DNA of 64,000 bases. Source: Xanthomonas chitinilytica. GTDB lineage: Bacteria > Pseudomonadota > Gammaproteobacteria > Xanthomonadales > Xanthomonadaceae. Positions 48,536 through 57,026 of the stretch are shown piece after piece (position 1 is the first letter of the stretch; the number at the start of each line of letters is the position of its first letter). The notes below the pieces were generated by a model that was given only the letters and a program-made list of their open reading frames with translations, did not search any database and had not been told where the DNA came from. The stretch spans positions 124,001-188,000 of the forward strand of contig NZ_JAPCHY010000004.1 in NCBI RefSeq assembly GCF_026107455.2, written 5' to 3'. The translations under genes were made by a program, and so were the position numbers.

Positions 48536-51500
48536 ATGCTGAGTTTGATCACCGTGGTGCTGGCCGGCATGGCGTGGCTGGCGCTGATGTTCGGTGCGGC
48601 GTTGTACGGCGAGCGCCGGCCGGCGGCCTTCGCCCGGCACTGGCGCTACGTGTATGCGCTGTCGCTGGCGGTGCACTGCACCTCGTGGACGTTCTACGGC
48701 ACCGTCACCCAGGCCGCGCGCTACGGCTGGCCGCTGCCGCCCACCTTCGTCGGCGCGGTGCTGTTCTACGCGTTGGCGGTGGGTTTCATGATGCGGCTGG
48801 TGCGGCTGGCGCGCGAGACCAACGCCACCTCGCTGGCCGACCTGATCGCCGCGCGGCTGGGCCGCGACGCCTGGCTGGCCGCCACCGTGACCCTGGTGGC
48901 CGCGCTGGGGCTGATTCCCTACATCGCGCTGCAGCTCAAGGCGGTGACGATGAGCTTCGACATGCTCACCGCCGGCTCGACCGGGCGCGGGCAATCCGGT
49001 ACGCCGTGGCATGACAGCGCGCTGTACGTGGCGCTGGCGATGGCGCTGTTCGCGATGCTGTTCGGTGCGCGCCGGGCCAATGTGTCCGAGCACAACCGTG
49101 GCCTGGTGCTGGCGATGGCGGTGGAATCGCTGTTCAAGCTGGCGGCGATGCTGGCGCTGGGCGCGTTCGTCTGGTTCGGGCTGGGCAGCCTGCCGGAGGC
49201 GCCGGCGCTGCCTGCCGCACCGGTGGCGCCGGGCGGCGGCGTGGTGCCGCTGGTGCTGCTGGGGGCGATGGCGATGTTCATGCTGCCGCACCAGTTCCAC
49301 GTCGGCGTGGTCGAGTGCCGCGACGTGCGCGACGTGCGTACCGCGCGCTGGCTGTTCCCGCTGTACCTGCTGCTGATCGCGCTGCCGATCCTGCCGCTGG
49401 CCCACGCCGGCGCCGCCTGGCTGGGCGATACCGTGCCGACCGACATGTACACGCTGGCGCTGCCGTTCTCGCAGGGCCATGCCGGCGTGGCCCTGTTCGC
49501 GTTCCTCGGCGGCCTGAGTGCGGCTACCGGCATGGTGGTGGTGAGCACGCTGACGCTGAGCCTGATGATCGGCAACCACTGGTTCGCGCCGGGGCTGCTG
49601 CGGGGCGCGTGGTCGCGCGTGGGCAGCGGTGACCGCCGCCACGAACTGCTGTGGCTGCGGCGCGCCGGCATCTGCGTGATCATGCTGCTGGCCTGGGCCT
49701 ACAGCCGTCTGATCGGCGGCGGCAACGTGCTGGCCGATGTCGGCGCGGTGTCGTTCTCGGCGCTGGCCACGCTGCTGCCGGTGCTGGGGTTCGCGATCTG
49801 GCGGCCGCAGACGCCGCCGCGCGCGGCCATCGTCGGTGTCGCCGCCGGCTTCCTCACCTGGGCCTGGGTGCTGCTGGTGCCGTCGTTGCTGGCCGATGCC
49901 GGGCATGCGCCGCATTGGCTGGCGGGTGGGCCGTTCGGTTGGCGCTGGCTGGCGCCGGAAGGCCTGTTCGGCCTGACCGGCTGGAGTCCGCTGGGGCGTG
50001 CGGTCGGCGCCAGCCTGTTCGTCGGCACCCTGGCCACGCTGCTGGCCATGGCCTGGCGGCGCGATACGCCCGACCGCACCCATCGCAATCTCGATGCCGA
50101 TGCGCTGCGCGACGCCGGCCGCCGTTTCCTGCCGTTCGAGCGGGTGGAGCAGCTGCTGGCCGAGGCGCCGCGGCATGGCCCGGTGCCGGCGCTGACAGAG
50201 GCGCAACTGGAGCGCGAACTGTCGGCGGTGCTGGGCGCGGCCTCGGCGCGCCTGCTGCTCGACGCCGCACGCCGCGAGGGCGGCGAGCTGGCGACGGTGG
50301 CGGCCATCGTCAGCGAGGCCTCGCAGGACCTGCGCTTCAACCAGCAGGTGCTGCAGGCGGCGTTGCAGAACATGAGCCAGGGCATCAGCGTGATCGACCG
50401 CGAGCAGCGGCTGGTGGCGTGGAACCGGCGCTATGCGCGCATGTTCGGCTTTCCCGACGAACTGCTGCAGGTGGGCCGGCCGATCGTCGACCTGACCCGC
50501 TGGGCGCTGCAGGCGATGCCGGCGCGCGGCAACGACGAGCGCGCCATCGACCGCCGGCTGGCCTTCATGCGCGCCGGCACCGCGCACCTGACCGAGCGCG
50601 TGTTCCCCGACGGCAGCATCGTCGAGATCCGCGGCAACCCGATGCCTGGCGGCGGCTTCGTCGCCACCTTTACCGACGTCACCGAGTTCCGCCGCAACGA
50701 GCGCGAACTCAAGCTCAGCAACGAGACCCTGGAGCAGCGCGTGGGCGAACGCACGGCCCTGCTCGAATCGGCCAAGCGCGAGGCCGAGCGCGCCAACGAC
50801 GCCAAGAGCCGCTTCCTCGCCGCAGTGGGCCACGACCTGCTGCAGCCGCTGCATGCCGCGCATCTGTTCACCGACACCCTGGCGCGGCAGGTGGAGGCGC
50901 CGCAGCAGAAGCAGGCGGTGGCGCAGATCCGCGGCGCGCTCGATTCCACCACCGACCTGCTGACCGGGCTGTTCGACATGTCGCGGCTGGAAGCCGGCGG
51001 ACTGGTGCCGCAGCCGCGCGATTTCCCGCTGGCCGAGGTGCTGGAGCCGCTGGCCTCGGAGTTCCGCGCCCTGGCCAGTGCGCGCGGATTGGGCTTCCAC
51101 CATGTCGCGACATCGGCGTGGGTACGCAGCGACCCGCAACTGCTGCGACGGGTATTGCAGAACTTCCTGGCCAACGCGGTGCGCTACACCGAGCGCGGCG
51201 GCGTGCTGCTCGGCGTGCGCCGCGAAGGCGCGAACGTGCGCATCGAAGTGCACGACACCGGCCCGGGCATCGCCGAATCCGAGCGCGCGGCGATCTTCGA
51301 GGAATTCCGCCGCGGCGACGGCGCCGCCGGGCAGGGGCTGGGACTCGGCCTGGCCATCGCCGACCGCATCGCCGGCCTGCTGCAGGCGCCGTTGTCGCTG
51401 CGCAGCCGCTCCGGCCGCGGCACCGTGTTCGCGTTGACGCTGGCGACGGTGGCCCGGCCGGTAGCGGTCGCCGCCGCGCCGCCGGCGCGCGGCGGCAGCC

Positions 51501-51916
51501 TGCAGGGCGTGCCGGTGCTGGTGGTGGACAACGACCCGCCGTCGCTGCAGGCGCTGGCCATGCTGCTGCGCGGCTGGGGGTGCAGCGTGGCCGAGGCCAA
51601 TGGCGATGCCGAGGCCGTCGCCGCGCTGCAGGCGACACCGGCGGCGCTGTGGCTGCTGGACTACAACCTGGACGATGGCGACACCGGCACTGCGCTGCAC
51701 GCGCGGCTGGGGGCGCGGTTCGGCGCGCGGCCGACGCTGATCCTCAGCGCCGACGACAGCCTGTCCACCCGCCGCGAAGTGCTGGAGCAGGGCCTGACCC
51801 TGCTGCAGAAACCGGTGCGGCCGCTGGCGCTGAAATCGATCCTGGACCGGCTGCTGGCGTCGAGTGGCGTCGCGGCCGGTTCCGGGAGCGGGGCGCCGGC
51901 GGAGGAAGATCCATAG
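48536..51916 (+). CDS. Hybrid sensor histidine kinase with a sodium/solute-symporter-like input (CrbS type)
   Basis: A 1126-residue membrane kinase. Residues 1 to about 490 form 12-13 spans of the solute:sodium symporter (SLC5) fold, with early AVHCTSWTFYGTV. A PAS-like domain follows (about 610-725, QNMSQGISVIDREQRLVAWNRRY...FGFP), then a coiled linker, HisKA with H766 in AAVGHDLLQPL, an ATPase domain (NFLANAVRYT, DTGPGIAESE, GLGLGLAI) and a C-terminal receiver with acceptor D1042 (LWLLDYNLDDGDTG) and KP in LLQKPVRP. CrbS-type kinases control acetate and short-acid use with a LuxR partner. Such a regulator lies 1.4 kb downstream on the other strand. Confidence 0.93.
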   Translation: MLSLITVVLAGMAWLALMFGAALYGERRPAAFARHWRYVYALSLAVHCTSWTFYGTVTQAARYGWPLPPTFVGAVLFYALAVGFMMRLVRLARETNATSLADLIAARLGRDAWLAATVTLVAALGLIPYIALQLKAVTMSFDMLTAGSTGRGQSGTPWHDSALYVALAMALFAMLFGARRANVSEHNRGLVLAMAVESLFKLAAMLALGAFVWFGLGSLPEAPALPAAPVAPGGGVVPLVLLGAMAMFMLPHQFHVGVVECRDVRDVRTARWLFPLYLLLIALPILPLAHAGAAWLGDTVPTDMYTLALPFSQGHAGVALFAFLGGLSAATGMVVVSTLTLSLMIGNHWFAPGLLRGAWSRVGSGDRRHELLWLRRAGICVIMLLAWAYSRLIGGGNVLADVGAVSFSALATLLPVLGFAIWRPQTPPRAAIVGVAAGFLTWAWVLLVPSLLADAGHAPHWLAGGPFGWRWLAPEGLFGLTGWSPLGRAVGASLFVGTLATLLAMAWRRDTPDRTHRNLDADALRDAGRRFLPFERVEQLLAEAPRHGPVPALTEAQLERELSAVLGAASARLLLDAARREGGELATVAAIVSEASQDLRFNQQVLQAALQNMSQGISVIDREQRLVAWNRRYARMFGFPDELLQVGRPIVDLTRWALQAMPARGNDERAIDRRLAFMRAGTAHLTERVFPDGSIVEIRGNPMPGGGFVATFTDVTEFRRNERELKLSNETLEQRVGERTALLESAKREAERANDAKSRFLAAVGHDLLQPLHAAHLFTDTLARQVEAPQQKQAVAQIRGALDSTTDLLTGLFDMSRLEAGGLVPQPRDFPLAEVLEPLASEFRALASARGLGFHHVATSAWVRSDPQLLRRVLQNFLANAVRYTERGGVLLGVRREGANVRIEVHDTGPGIAESERAAIFEEFRRGDGAAGQGLGLGLAIADRIAGLLQAPLSLRSRSGRGTVFALTLATVARPVAVAAAPPARGGSLQGVPVLVVDNDPPSLQALAMLLRGWGCSVAEANGDAEAVAALQATPAALWLLDYNLDDGDTGTALHARLGARFGARPTLILSADDSLSTRREVLEQGLTLLQKPVRPLALKSILDRLLASSGVAAGSGSGAPAEEDP

Positions 51917-52143
51917 CCGGCTGGCTGCGGTCCGGCAATTCCATCGGCGGCGCATCGTCCGCTCTGTCGTTCGGCCGGCGTGGCGAAGGCCACTGCAGGG
52001 AAGAAGGTCTTGACCCCGAAGGATGGCGGGGAATACATCTCGATGGATTCGGTCGATCACGATCGATGGGCGTGCCCGCATGGCGAAAGACTCCATGCGA
52101 TATCCCGGTTCCGGGATCCACCACCAGGCATCAGGCAACTTTG

Positions 52144-52590
52144 ATGAATCGTGCCCACTCATGGAAGCAATCCGGCAACGTCTCGCTCTGGTACTACACC
52201 GAGAACCAGCGCGACTATCCGGGTTGGCAGCTCACCGCCGATGCGGCCGGCTGCGAGTCGCTCATGGTCCTGCTGGACGCCATGGCCGCCGACGGTATCG
52301 CCGCATCCCGCACCATTGAGCTCAAGCCCCCTTCCAGGGCCCGGCTGGCTGTGCCGAACAACAAGTCTGGTTTGGCTGCCTGGCGGGCACCCGGCAAGCT
52401 TCGAATGGTTTTCTCCAGCAACCCATCGGAGTGGTCGTTTCCGCCCGGCCTGGATCCGGCGGTTCTTGCCGTAGGCTCGGACTGGCTGGCCCCGCTGCGT
52501 GAGGGTATCTCCGGCATTGCCCTTGGGCGCGGCGACCATTCCATCGGCCCTGCCGACAGGAGCGGTTCCCGGCTCTGGTTCTGGTGGTGA
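52144..52590 (+). CDS. Uncharacterised small protein
   Basis: A 148-residue soluble protein, not recognised. It has normal codon use and composition, with the odd aromatic-rich start SGNVSLWYYTENQRDYPGWQLTADAAGC, and ends in SRLWFWW. No signal peptide or membrane span. The middle part LKPPSRARLAVPNN and SNPSEWSFPPGLDPAVLAVG suggests a small beta fold. The frame is continuous with a shadow of the kinase gene, so the start is judged from the ATG and change of composition; the ribosome site is weak. No link to the 3-hydroxybutyrate genes is evident. Confidence 0.6.
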   Translation: MNRAHSWKQSGNVSLWYYTENQRDYPGWQLTADAAGCESLMVLLDAMAADGIAASRTIELKPPSRARLAVPNNKSGLAAWRAPGKLRMVFSSNPSEWSFPPGLDPAVLAVGSDWLAPLREGISGIALGRGDHSIGPADRSGSRLWFWW

Positions 52591-52785
52591 GCGGAGAGTC
52601 GCCCGACCATTCGTCCAAGCCCTCTCCCAACGTCGCTGGCTGACCATCGTTTCGCGCTGTTGTGAAGTCCCTCGACGGCCATGGTCCTGTCCGCCGCTTC
52701 AAGCCGTCGCCCGGCAATCCGTTCGAGCGGATACTGTTCCGCGACGCTGTTCGACTGGGCGCCAGGCGGCGCAAGGGAGAGATCC

Positions 52786-53220
52786 ATGAAGTCCATACTC
52801 AAGCTGGTGCTGGGCATCGTTGCCGGCCTTGTCGTCGGCGGCATCGTGAACATGGCGCTCATCATGGCGAGCGGCCATGTGATCCCGCCTCCGCCGGGCG
52901 CCGACATGACCACGGCCGAGGGCATACGCGCCGCCCTGCCCGAACTTGCCCCCCGGCACTTCCTGTTTCCGTTCCTGGCGCACGCACTGGGTACGCTGGC
53001 CGGTGCATATGTCGCGGCGAAGATCGCCTCAGGGCACAGGCTGGCTGCGGCCATGGTCGTTGCCGCGTTCTTCTTCGCGGGCGGCATCATGGCTGCGCGG
53101 ATGATTCCTGCCCCGACCTGGTTCGTCGTCCTGGATATTGCGATGGCCTACTTCCCGTTCGGCTGGGCCGGTTACCGGTTGGCGCGCCCGCGGTCTGCAG
53201 CGACCGCGGGCATCGCCTGA
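52786..53220 (+). CDS. Small membrane protein with four spans
   Basis: A 144-residue inner-membrane protein. Spans are ILKLVLGIVAGLVVGGIVNMALIM, FPFLAHALGTLAGAYVAAKIA, AAAMVVAAFFFAGGIMAARMI and FVVLDIAMAYFPFGWAGYRLA. A periplasmic loop rich in proline follows the first span. Function unknown; similar proteins are scattered in bacteria. GGGAGAGATCC precedes the ATG, deciding it over the earlier Met at 52681. The gene ends 57 bases before the convergent regulator gene. Confidence 0.78.
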   Translation: MKSILKLVLGIVAGLVVGGIVNMALIMASGHVIPPPPGADMTTAEGIRAALPELAPRHFLFPFLAHALGTLAGAYVAAKIASGHRLAAAMVVAAFFFAGGIMAARMIPAPTWFVVLDIAMAYFPFGWAGYRLARPRSAATAGIA

Positions 53221-53277
53221 AAATCCATTCTTCGTGGTGCATGCAGCGACTGTCCGGCACTGCCAGCCGGCAGGCCC

Positions 53278-53943
53278 TCAGGCCTCGATCTGCCGCGCCG
53301 GGTCGCTCAGTTCCAGTTCCCGCAACACCACGCTGGCCTGGGTGCGGTTGCGCACGCCCAGGCGCTCGAAGATGGCCGACAGGTGCGCCTTCACCGTGCG
53401 TTCCTGCACGTCCAGGCGGTCGGCGATCTGCTTGTTGAGCAGGCCCTGCGCGACCAGCACCAGTACCCGGAACTGCTGCGGTGACAGGCTGGCCAGGCGC
53501 GCGGCCAGTTCGCTGTCGTGGCTGGAGGACTGCGCGCGCGATACCGCCGCGCGCAGCGACGACGGCAGCCATTGTTCGCAGGCCATCACGCTGCGGATGG
53601 CTTCGCGCAGGTCGTCCAGGCCGGCGCTCTTGGGCAGGTAGCCGGCGGCGCCGTGGTCCAGTGCGCGGCGCACCACGCGCGGGTCGTCGTTGGCCGAGAC
53701 CACGATCACCGCCACGCCCGGATGCTGGGCGCGGATGGCGGCCAGCCCGGCCAGGCCGTGGTTGCCGGGCATGTGCAGGTCGAGCAGGATCAGGTCGATG
53801 TCCGGCTCGGCGTCCAGCGCGGCCAGCACGCCGTCCAGCGATTCGGCCTCGCGCACCGTCATCGCCGCCATGGCTTCGCCCGCGGCCTGCCGCAGCGCGG
53901 CGCGGAACAGGGGGTGGTCGTCGGCGATCAGCAGGGTGGGCAT
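53278..53943 (-). CDS. LuxR-type response regulator (CrbR type)
   Basis: A 221-residue two-component regulator. The receiver has acidic residues in LLIADDHPLFR, the acceptor D55 in LILLDLHMPGNHGL, and K in YLPKSAG. The C-terminal LuxR helix-turn-helix covers about 150-205 (LSPQQFRVLVLVAQGLLNKQIADRLDVQERTVKAHLSAI). It is the likely partner of the transporter-like hybrid kinase. It lies 12 bases after hbdH on the same strand and should be made together with it, implying feedback. A TTG two codons upstream is an alternative start. Confidence 0.92.
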   Translation of the reverse strand: MPTLLIADDHPLFRAALRQAAGEAMAAMTVREAESLDGVLAALDAEPDIDLILLDLHMPGNHGLAGLAAIRAQHPGVAVIVVSANDDPRVVRRALDHGAAGYLPKSAGLDDLREAIRSVMACEQWLPSSLRAAVSRAQSSSHDSELAARLASLSPQQFRVLVLVAQGLLNKQIADRLDVQERTVKAHLSAIFERLGVRNRTQASVVLRELELSDPARQIEA

Positions 53944-53955
53944 CGGCAATCCGGG

Positions 53956-54753
53956 TTACTGGGAGGTCCAGCCCCCATCCATCGGGAAGCTGGCGCCGGT
54001 GACATTGTGCGCTTCGTGCCGGCAAAGCCAAGCCACCATCGCGGCGATGTCCGACGGCAGCGACATGCGCAGGCTCGGCTGCTTTTCCTCCAGCAGCGCG
54101 CGCACGCCGTCGTCGCGGCTGCCGCCGTTGCGGTGGGCCTGGATCTGCGGCTCGATCAGCGGCGTCTCCACCCAGCCCGGGCAGACGCAGTTGACGGTGA
54201 CGCCGCCGCTGTCGCGGCTGCCGGCGGCGGCGTATTCCAGCGCGGCGACCTTGCTCAGGCCGACGATGCCGAACTTGCTGGCCACGTAGGGCGCCTTGTT
54301 CTTCGAGGCCACCAGCCCGTGCACCGAGGCGATGTTGACCACGCGGCCGTAGCCGCGTTCGGCCATGCCCGGCAGCGCCCGCTGCATGGTGTGGAAGGCG
54401 GCGCTGAGGTTGATGGCGATGATGTCGTCCCATTTCTGCACCGGTTGCTCGGCCAGCGGCGCGGCATGCTGGATGCCGGCGTTGTTGACCAGCACGTCGA
54501 CCGGCGCCCAGGCCTCCACGTCGGCGAGCATCGCCGCGATCTGCGCCGGGTCGCGCAGGTCGGCGGCGAAATGGCGGGCCTCGCCGCCGGCCTCGCGCAC
54601 GCTGTCCAGCGCCTGTGCGATCTGCTCCTCGCTGCCCAGGCCGTTGATCGCGACCCGCGCGCCGGCCTGCGCCAGCGTCTGGGCGATGGCCAGGCCGATG
54701 CCGGAGGTGCTGCCGGTCACCAGCGCGGTGCGGCTTTGCAGGAAGCGGTCCAT
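53956..54753 (-). CDS. hbdH: 3-hydroxybutyrate dehydrogenase
   Basis: A 265-residue short-chain dehydrogenase oxidising D-3-hydroxybutyrate to acetoacetate with NAD. Cofactor motif GSTSGIG (14-20), NNAG (90-93), catalytic S143, Y156 and K160 (IASVHGL, YVASK). The stretch WVETPLIEPQI and HNVTGASFPMDGGWTSQ at the C-terminus are typical of 3-hydroxybutyrate dehydrogenases. GGAG lies five bases before the ATG. The frame extends far upstream as an artefact of GC-rich sequence. Product use needs acetoacetate activation, not encoded in the window. Confidence 0.93.
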   Translation of the reverse strand: MDRFLQSRTALVTGSTSGIGLAIAQTLAQAGARVAINGLGSEEQIAQALDSVREAGGEARHFAADLRDPAQIAAMLADVEAWAPVDVLVNNAGIQHAAPLAEQPVQKWDDIIAINLSAAFHTMQRALPGMAERGYGRVVNIASVHGLVASKNKAPYVASKFGIVGLSKVAALEYAAAGSRDSGGVTVNCVCPGWVETPLIEPQIQAHRNGGSRDDGVRALLEEKQPSLRMSLPSDIAAMVAWLCRHEAHNVTGASFPMDGGWTSQ

Positions 54754-54785
54754 GGGAACTCCAATTCGGGTGTGGGAGACCCGGA

Positions 54786-54858
54786 AACGTAGCAGGCGCG
54801 GCGGCAACGGTGGGTGGTACGAAAGTACGATGAGCGCGCCGGTACGCTCTGCTAGTGT
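54786..54858. promoter_or_regulatory. Divergent promoter region with shared operator motif B
   Basis: TACGAAAGTACGAT at 54818-54831 is a direct repeat of TACGA separated by three bases. It is shared with the permease/receptor region (46040-46053). The leftward candidate -10 is TACGTT (54786-54791), 26 bases away, serving hbdH; the rightward is TAGTGT (54853-54858), 21 bases away, ending 6 bases before the hydrolase ATG. Confidence 0.5.
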
Positions 54859-54864
54859 CGCGGC

Positions 54865-56700
54865 ATGAACAATCCACTCCTGCGCGCCGCCTGCGGCCTT
54901 TTCGTCGGACTCACGCTGGCCTCCTGCGCCAGCCGGCCTGTCACCGGGTCTTCGGAGCCTTCCATGTTCAGCCACGAACGCAGCAGCGAACACCGCGGCA
55001 GCGACGACCTGCTGACCGCCGGCCTGGGACTGGCCGGGCTGCGGACCCTGGCGCCGCCGTCGTTCGCCGATCCGCTGGCGCCCACTGCCGGGGAACTGCG
55101 CCGGCGCGCGCTGTGGAGCAGCTGGCGCGGCATCGCCGACCTGGCGCCCGGCGGCGGCTATGGCGAACTGTTCGGCGACCTGTCGGCGGTGCCGGGCCGC
55201 GAATTCTCCGCCTACGCCACGCTGCCCGGGGCCAGGCAGCCGCATCGGGTACTGGCGCAGGTGCCGGACAGCTTCGACACCGGCAAGCGCTGCGTGCTGG
55301 TGGCGCCGGCTTCCGGTTCGCGCGGCATCTATGGCGCAGTGGCGGTGGCCGCGGCCTGGGGGCTGCCCAGGGGCTGCGCGGTGGTCTACACCGACAAGGG
55401 CGCCGGCAGCGACTACTTCGACCTGGACGCACAGCAGGGCGTGCGCGCCGACGGCACGGTGGGCGAACTGGGAGCGGCGGACGACCTGGCCTTCGTGCCC
55501 GAGGCGCCGATGAACGCCAGCGGCGTGGCGTTCAGGCACGCGCATTCGCAGGACAACCCGGAGGCCGACTGGGGCCGCCACGTGAAGCAGGCGGCGCAGT
55601 TCGCGCTGCACGCGCTGGACCAGGCCCATCCGCAGGCGGCGCCGTTCACCTTCGACAACACCCGCGTGATCGCGGTGGGCATCTCCAACGGCGGCGGCGC
55701 AGTGCTGCGCGCGGCCGAACTGGAGGGCGGCTGGCTCGACGCGGTGGTGGCCGGCGAACCCAGCGTGCTGTCCGACGGTCCGGGCGCGCGGGCGCTGTAC
55801 GACTACACCACCGAGGCGGCATTGCTGATGCCGTGCGCGCTGCTGCACATGGACGACCTGCCGCAGCCGCCGCTTACCGCCGCAGTGCAGGCCGGTGCCG
55901 CGGTGCGCTGCGCCTCGCTGGCGACGGCCGGGCAACTGCCGGGCGCGACCACCGCCGAACAGGCGCGTGCGGCCTACGAGCGACTGCGCGGCAGCGGCTG
56001 GAGCGACGAGGCGCTGCGCGCCGGTGCGCTGTCGGTCGGTTTCGACCTGTGGCGTGCGGTGGCGGCGACCTATGCTTCGGCCTACGGCCGCTACGGCGTG
56101 GACGAACATCCGTGCGGCTACGGATTCGCCGCGCAGAATACGGACTTCAGCGCACGCGCCGCGACCGCGGCCGAGCGCGCGGCCTGGTTCAGCGACGGCA
56201 GCGGCATCCCGCCGGGCGCCGGGGTCGGCATCATCGACGGCAAGCTGGCGATGCCGGACCTGACCCTGGCCGGCCTGCAATGCCTGCGCGCACTGTGGGA
56301 GGGCGAGGGCGAGGCGGCCACGCGCGTGCGTGCCGGCATCGAGCAGACCCGCGCCGGACTGCCGCGCAAGGGGCTGCCGGTGGTGGTGGTGCACGGGCTG
56401 GACGACGGCCTGATCCCGCCGGCCTTCAGCAGCGCGCCCTACGTGGTCGCGGCGCAGGCCGCCGGCCGCGACGTGCGCTACTGGCAGGTGCGCCACGCGC
56501 AGCACTTCGACGGTTTCCTCGGCCTGCCGGACTACGCCGCGCGCTACGTGCCGCTGCTGCCCTACGTATACGCCGCGCTGGACCGGGTGCAGGCGCATCT
56601 GGACGACGGCGCTGCGCTGCCGGCCGATGCGGTGATCGCCACGACCCCGCGCGGTGCGGGCAAGCCGCTGACGGAAGCCGGCCTCGCGATTCCGCGCTGA
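54865..56700 (+). CDS. D-(-)-3-hydroxybutyrate oligomer hydrolase (lipoprotein)
   Basis: A 611-residue esterase of the 3HB-oligomer hydrolase family, which cuts soluble oligomers of 3-hydroxybutyrate to monomer. The signal peptide ends in lipobox LASC with C21, so the protein should be attached to a membrane lipid. Nucleophile S274 is in VGISNGGG; acid D513 or D514 in VVHGLDDGLIP; base H544 or H547 in VRHAQHFDGFLG. Other marks are VYTDKGAG, PHRVLAQVPDSFDTGKRCVLVAPASGSRG. No ribosome site is seen and the -10 is close, so a leaderless message is possible. A 12-base hairpin follows. Confidence 0.94.
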   Translation: MNNPLLRAACGLFVGLTLASCASRPVTGSSEPSMFSHERSSEHRGSDDLLTAGLGLAGLRTLAPPSFADPLAPTAGELRRRALWSSWRGIADLAPGGGYGELFGDLSAVPGREFSAYATLPGARQPHRVLAQVPDSFDTGKRCVLVAPASGSRGIYGAVAVAAAWGLPRGCAVVYTDKGAGSDYFDLDAQQGVRADGTVGELGAADDLAFVPEAPMNASGVAFRHAHSQDNPEADWGRHVKQAAQFALHALDQAHPQAAPFTFDNTRVIAVGISNGGGAVLRAAELEGGWLDAVVAGEPSVLSDGPGARALYDYTTEAALLMPCALLHMDDLPQPPLTAAVQAGAAVRCASLATAGQLPGATTAEQARAAYERLRGSGWSDEALRAGALSVGFDLWRAVAATYASAYGRYGVDEHPCGYGFAAQNTDFSARAATAAERAAWFSDGSGIPPGAGVGIIDGKLAMPDLTLAGLQCLRALWEGEGEAATRVRAGIEQTRAGLPRKGLPVVVVHGLDDGLIPPAFSSAPYVVAAQAAGRDVRYWQVRHAQHFDGFLGLPDYAARYVPLLPYVYAALDRVQAHLDDGAALPADAVIATTPRGAGKPLTEAGLAIPR

Positions 56701-56718
56701 CCGGGTTCGTCATGGATG

Positions 56719-56746
56719 GCAAGGCGGGCCGCACGGCCCGCCTTGC
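56719..56746. terminator. Hairpin after the oligomer hydrolase gene
   Basis: A perfect 12-base stem GCAAGGCGGGCC/GGCCCGCCTTGC with a GCAC loop, 18 bases after the stop codon. No T-run follows. Confidence 0.7.
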
Positions 56747-56864
56747 GCATGGCGATGGAGAGCGGAACGGGATCCGCATTCGCGTGCTGGAGTGGAGGGG
56801 CTGCGGCGGATTCCCGATATGCGTGCAGACGCCGGCAGAACCCTTGGTTGTCATCCCCGCGCGA

Positions 56865-56940
56865 TGCTTTTCAACGGCCGAGGTGCTTTTCAACAGCCGA
56901 AGTGCCTTTCAACAGCCGAAGTGCTTTTCAACAGCCGAAT
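56865..56940 (+). repeat. Four tandem copies of a 19-base unit
   Basis: Four direct 19-base units based on TGCTTTTCAACAGCCGAAG fill 56865-56940 with few differences between them (CGGCCGAGG in the first, TGCC in the third, AAT at the end). The tract is much more A/T-rich than its surroundings. Confidence 0.92.
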
Positions 56941-56980
56941 GGCTGGTCATGGCTGGTCATGGCTGGTCATGGCCGGTCAG
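56941..56980 (+). repeat. Tandem 10-base repeats
   Basis: GGCTGGTCAT occurs three times in a row and is followed by one diverged copy GGCCGGTCAG, joined directly to the 19-base tandem set. Confidence 0.92.
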
Positions 56981-57026
56981 GCGGGGATCCAATGCGGGCC
57001 GACTCCACCATGACGAACGTGTCGGC

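Larger units (their letters stand above)
56850..56990. repeat. Palindromic repeat unit split by tandem repeats
   Basis: GTCATCCCCGCG (56850-56861) and CAGGCGGGGATCC (56978-56990) together make one copy of the unit seen at 57027-57053. The two halves are separated by 116 bases that consist almost entirely of two tandem-repeat sets, as if these had been inserted or expanded at the unit's midpoint. Confidence 0.65.

Noticed and set aside
48479..52162. A 1227-residue leftward open frame opposite the hybrid kinase
   Set aside because: His/Gln/Arg-rich mirror of the kinase gene; no domains.
54234..54753. 3-hydroxybutyrate dehydrogenase considered as a fatty-acid FabG reductase
   Set aside because: The C-terminal WVETPLIEPQI and the oligomer-hydrolase neighbour favour 3-hydroxybutyrate dehydrogenase.
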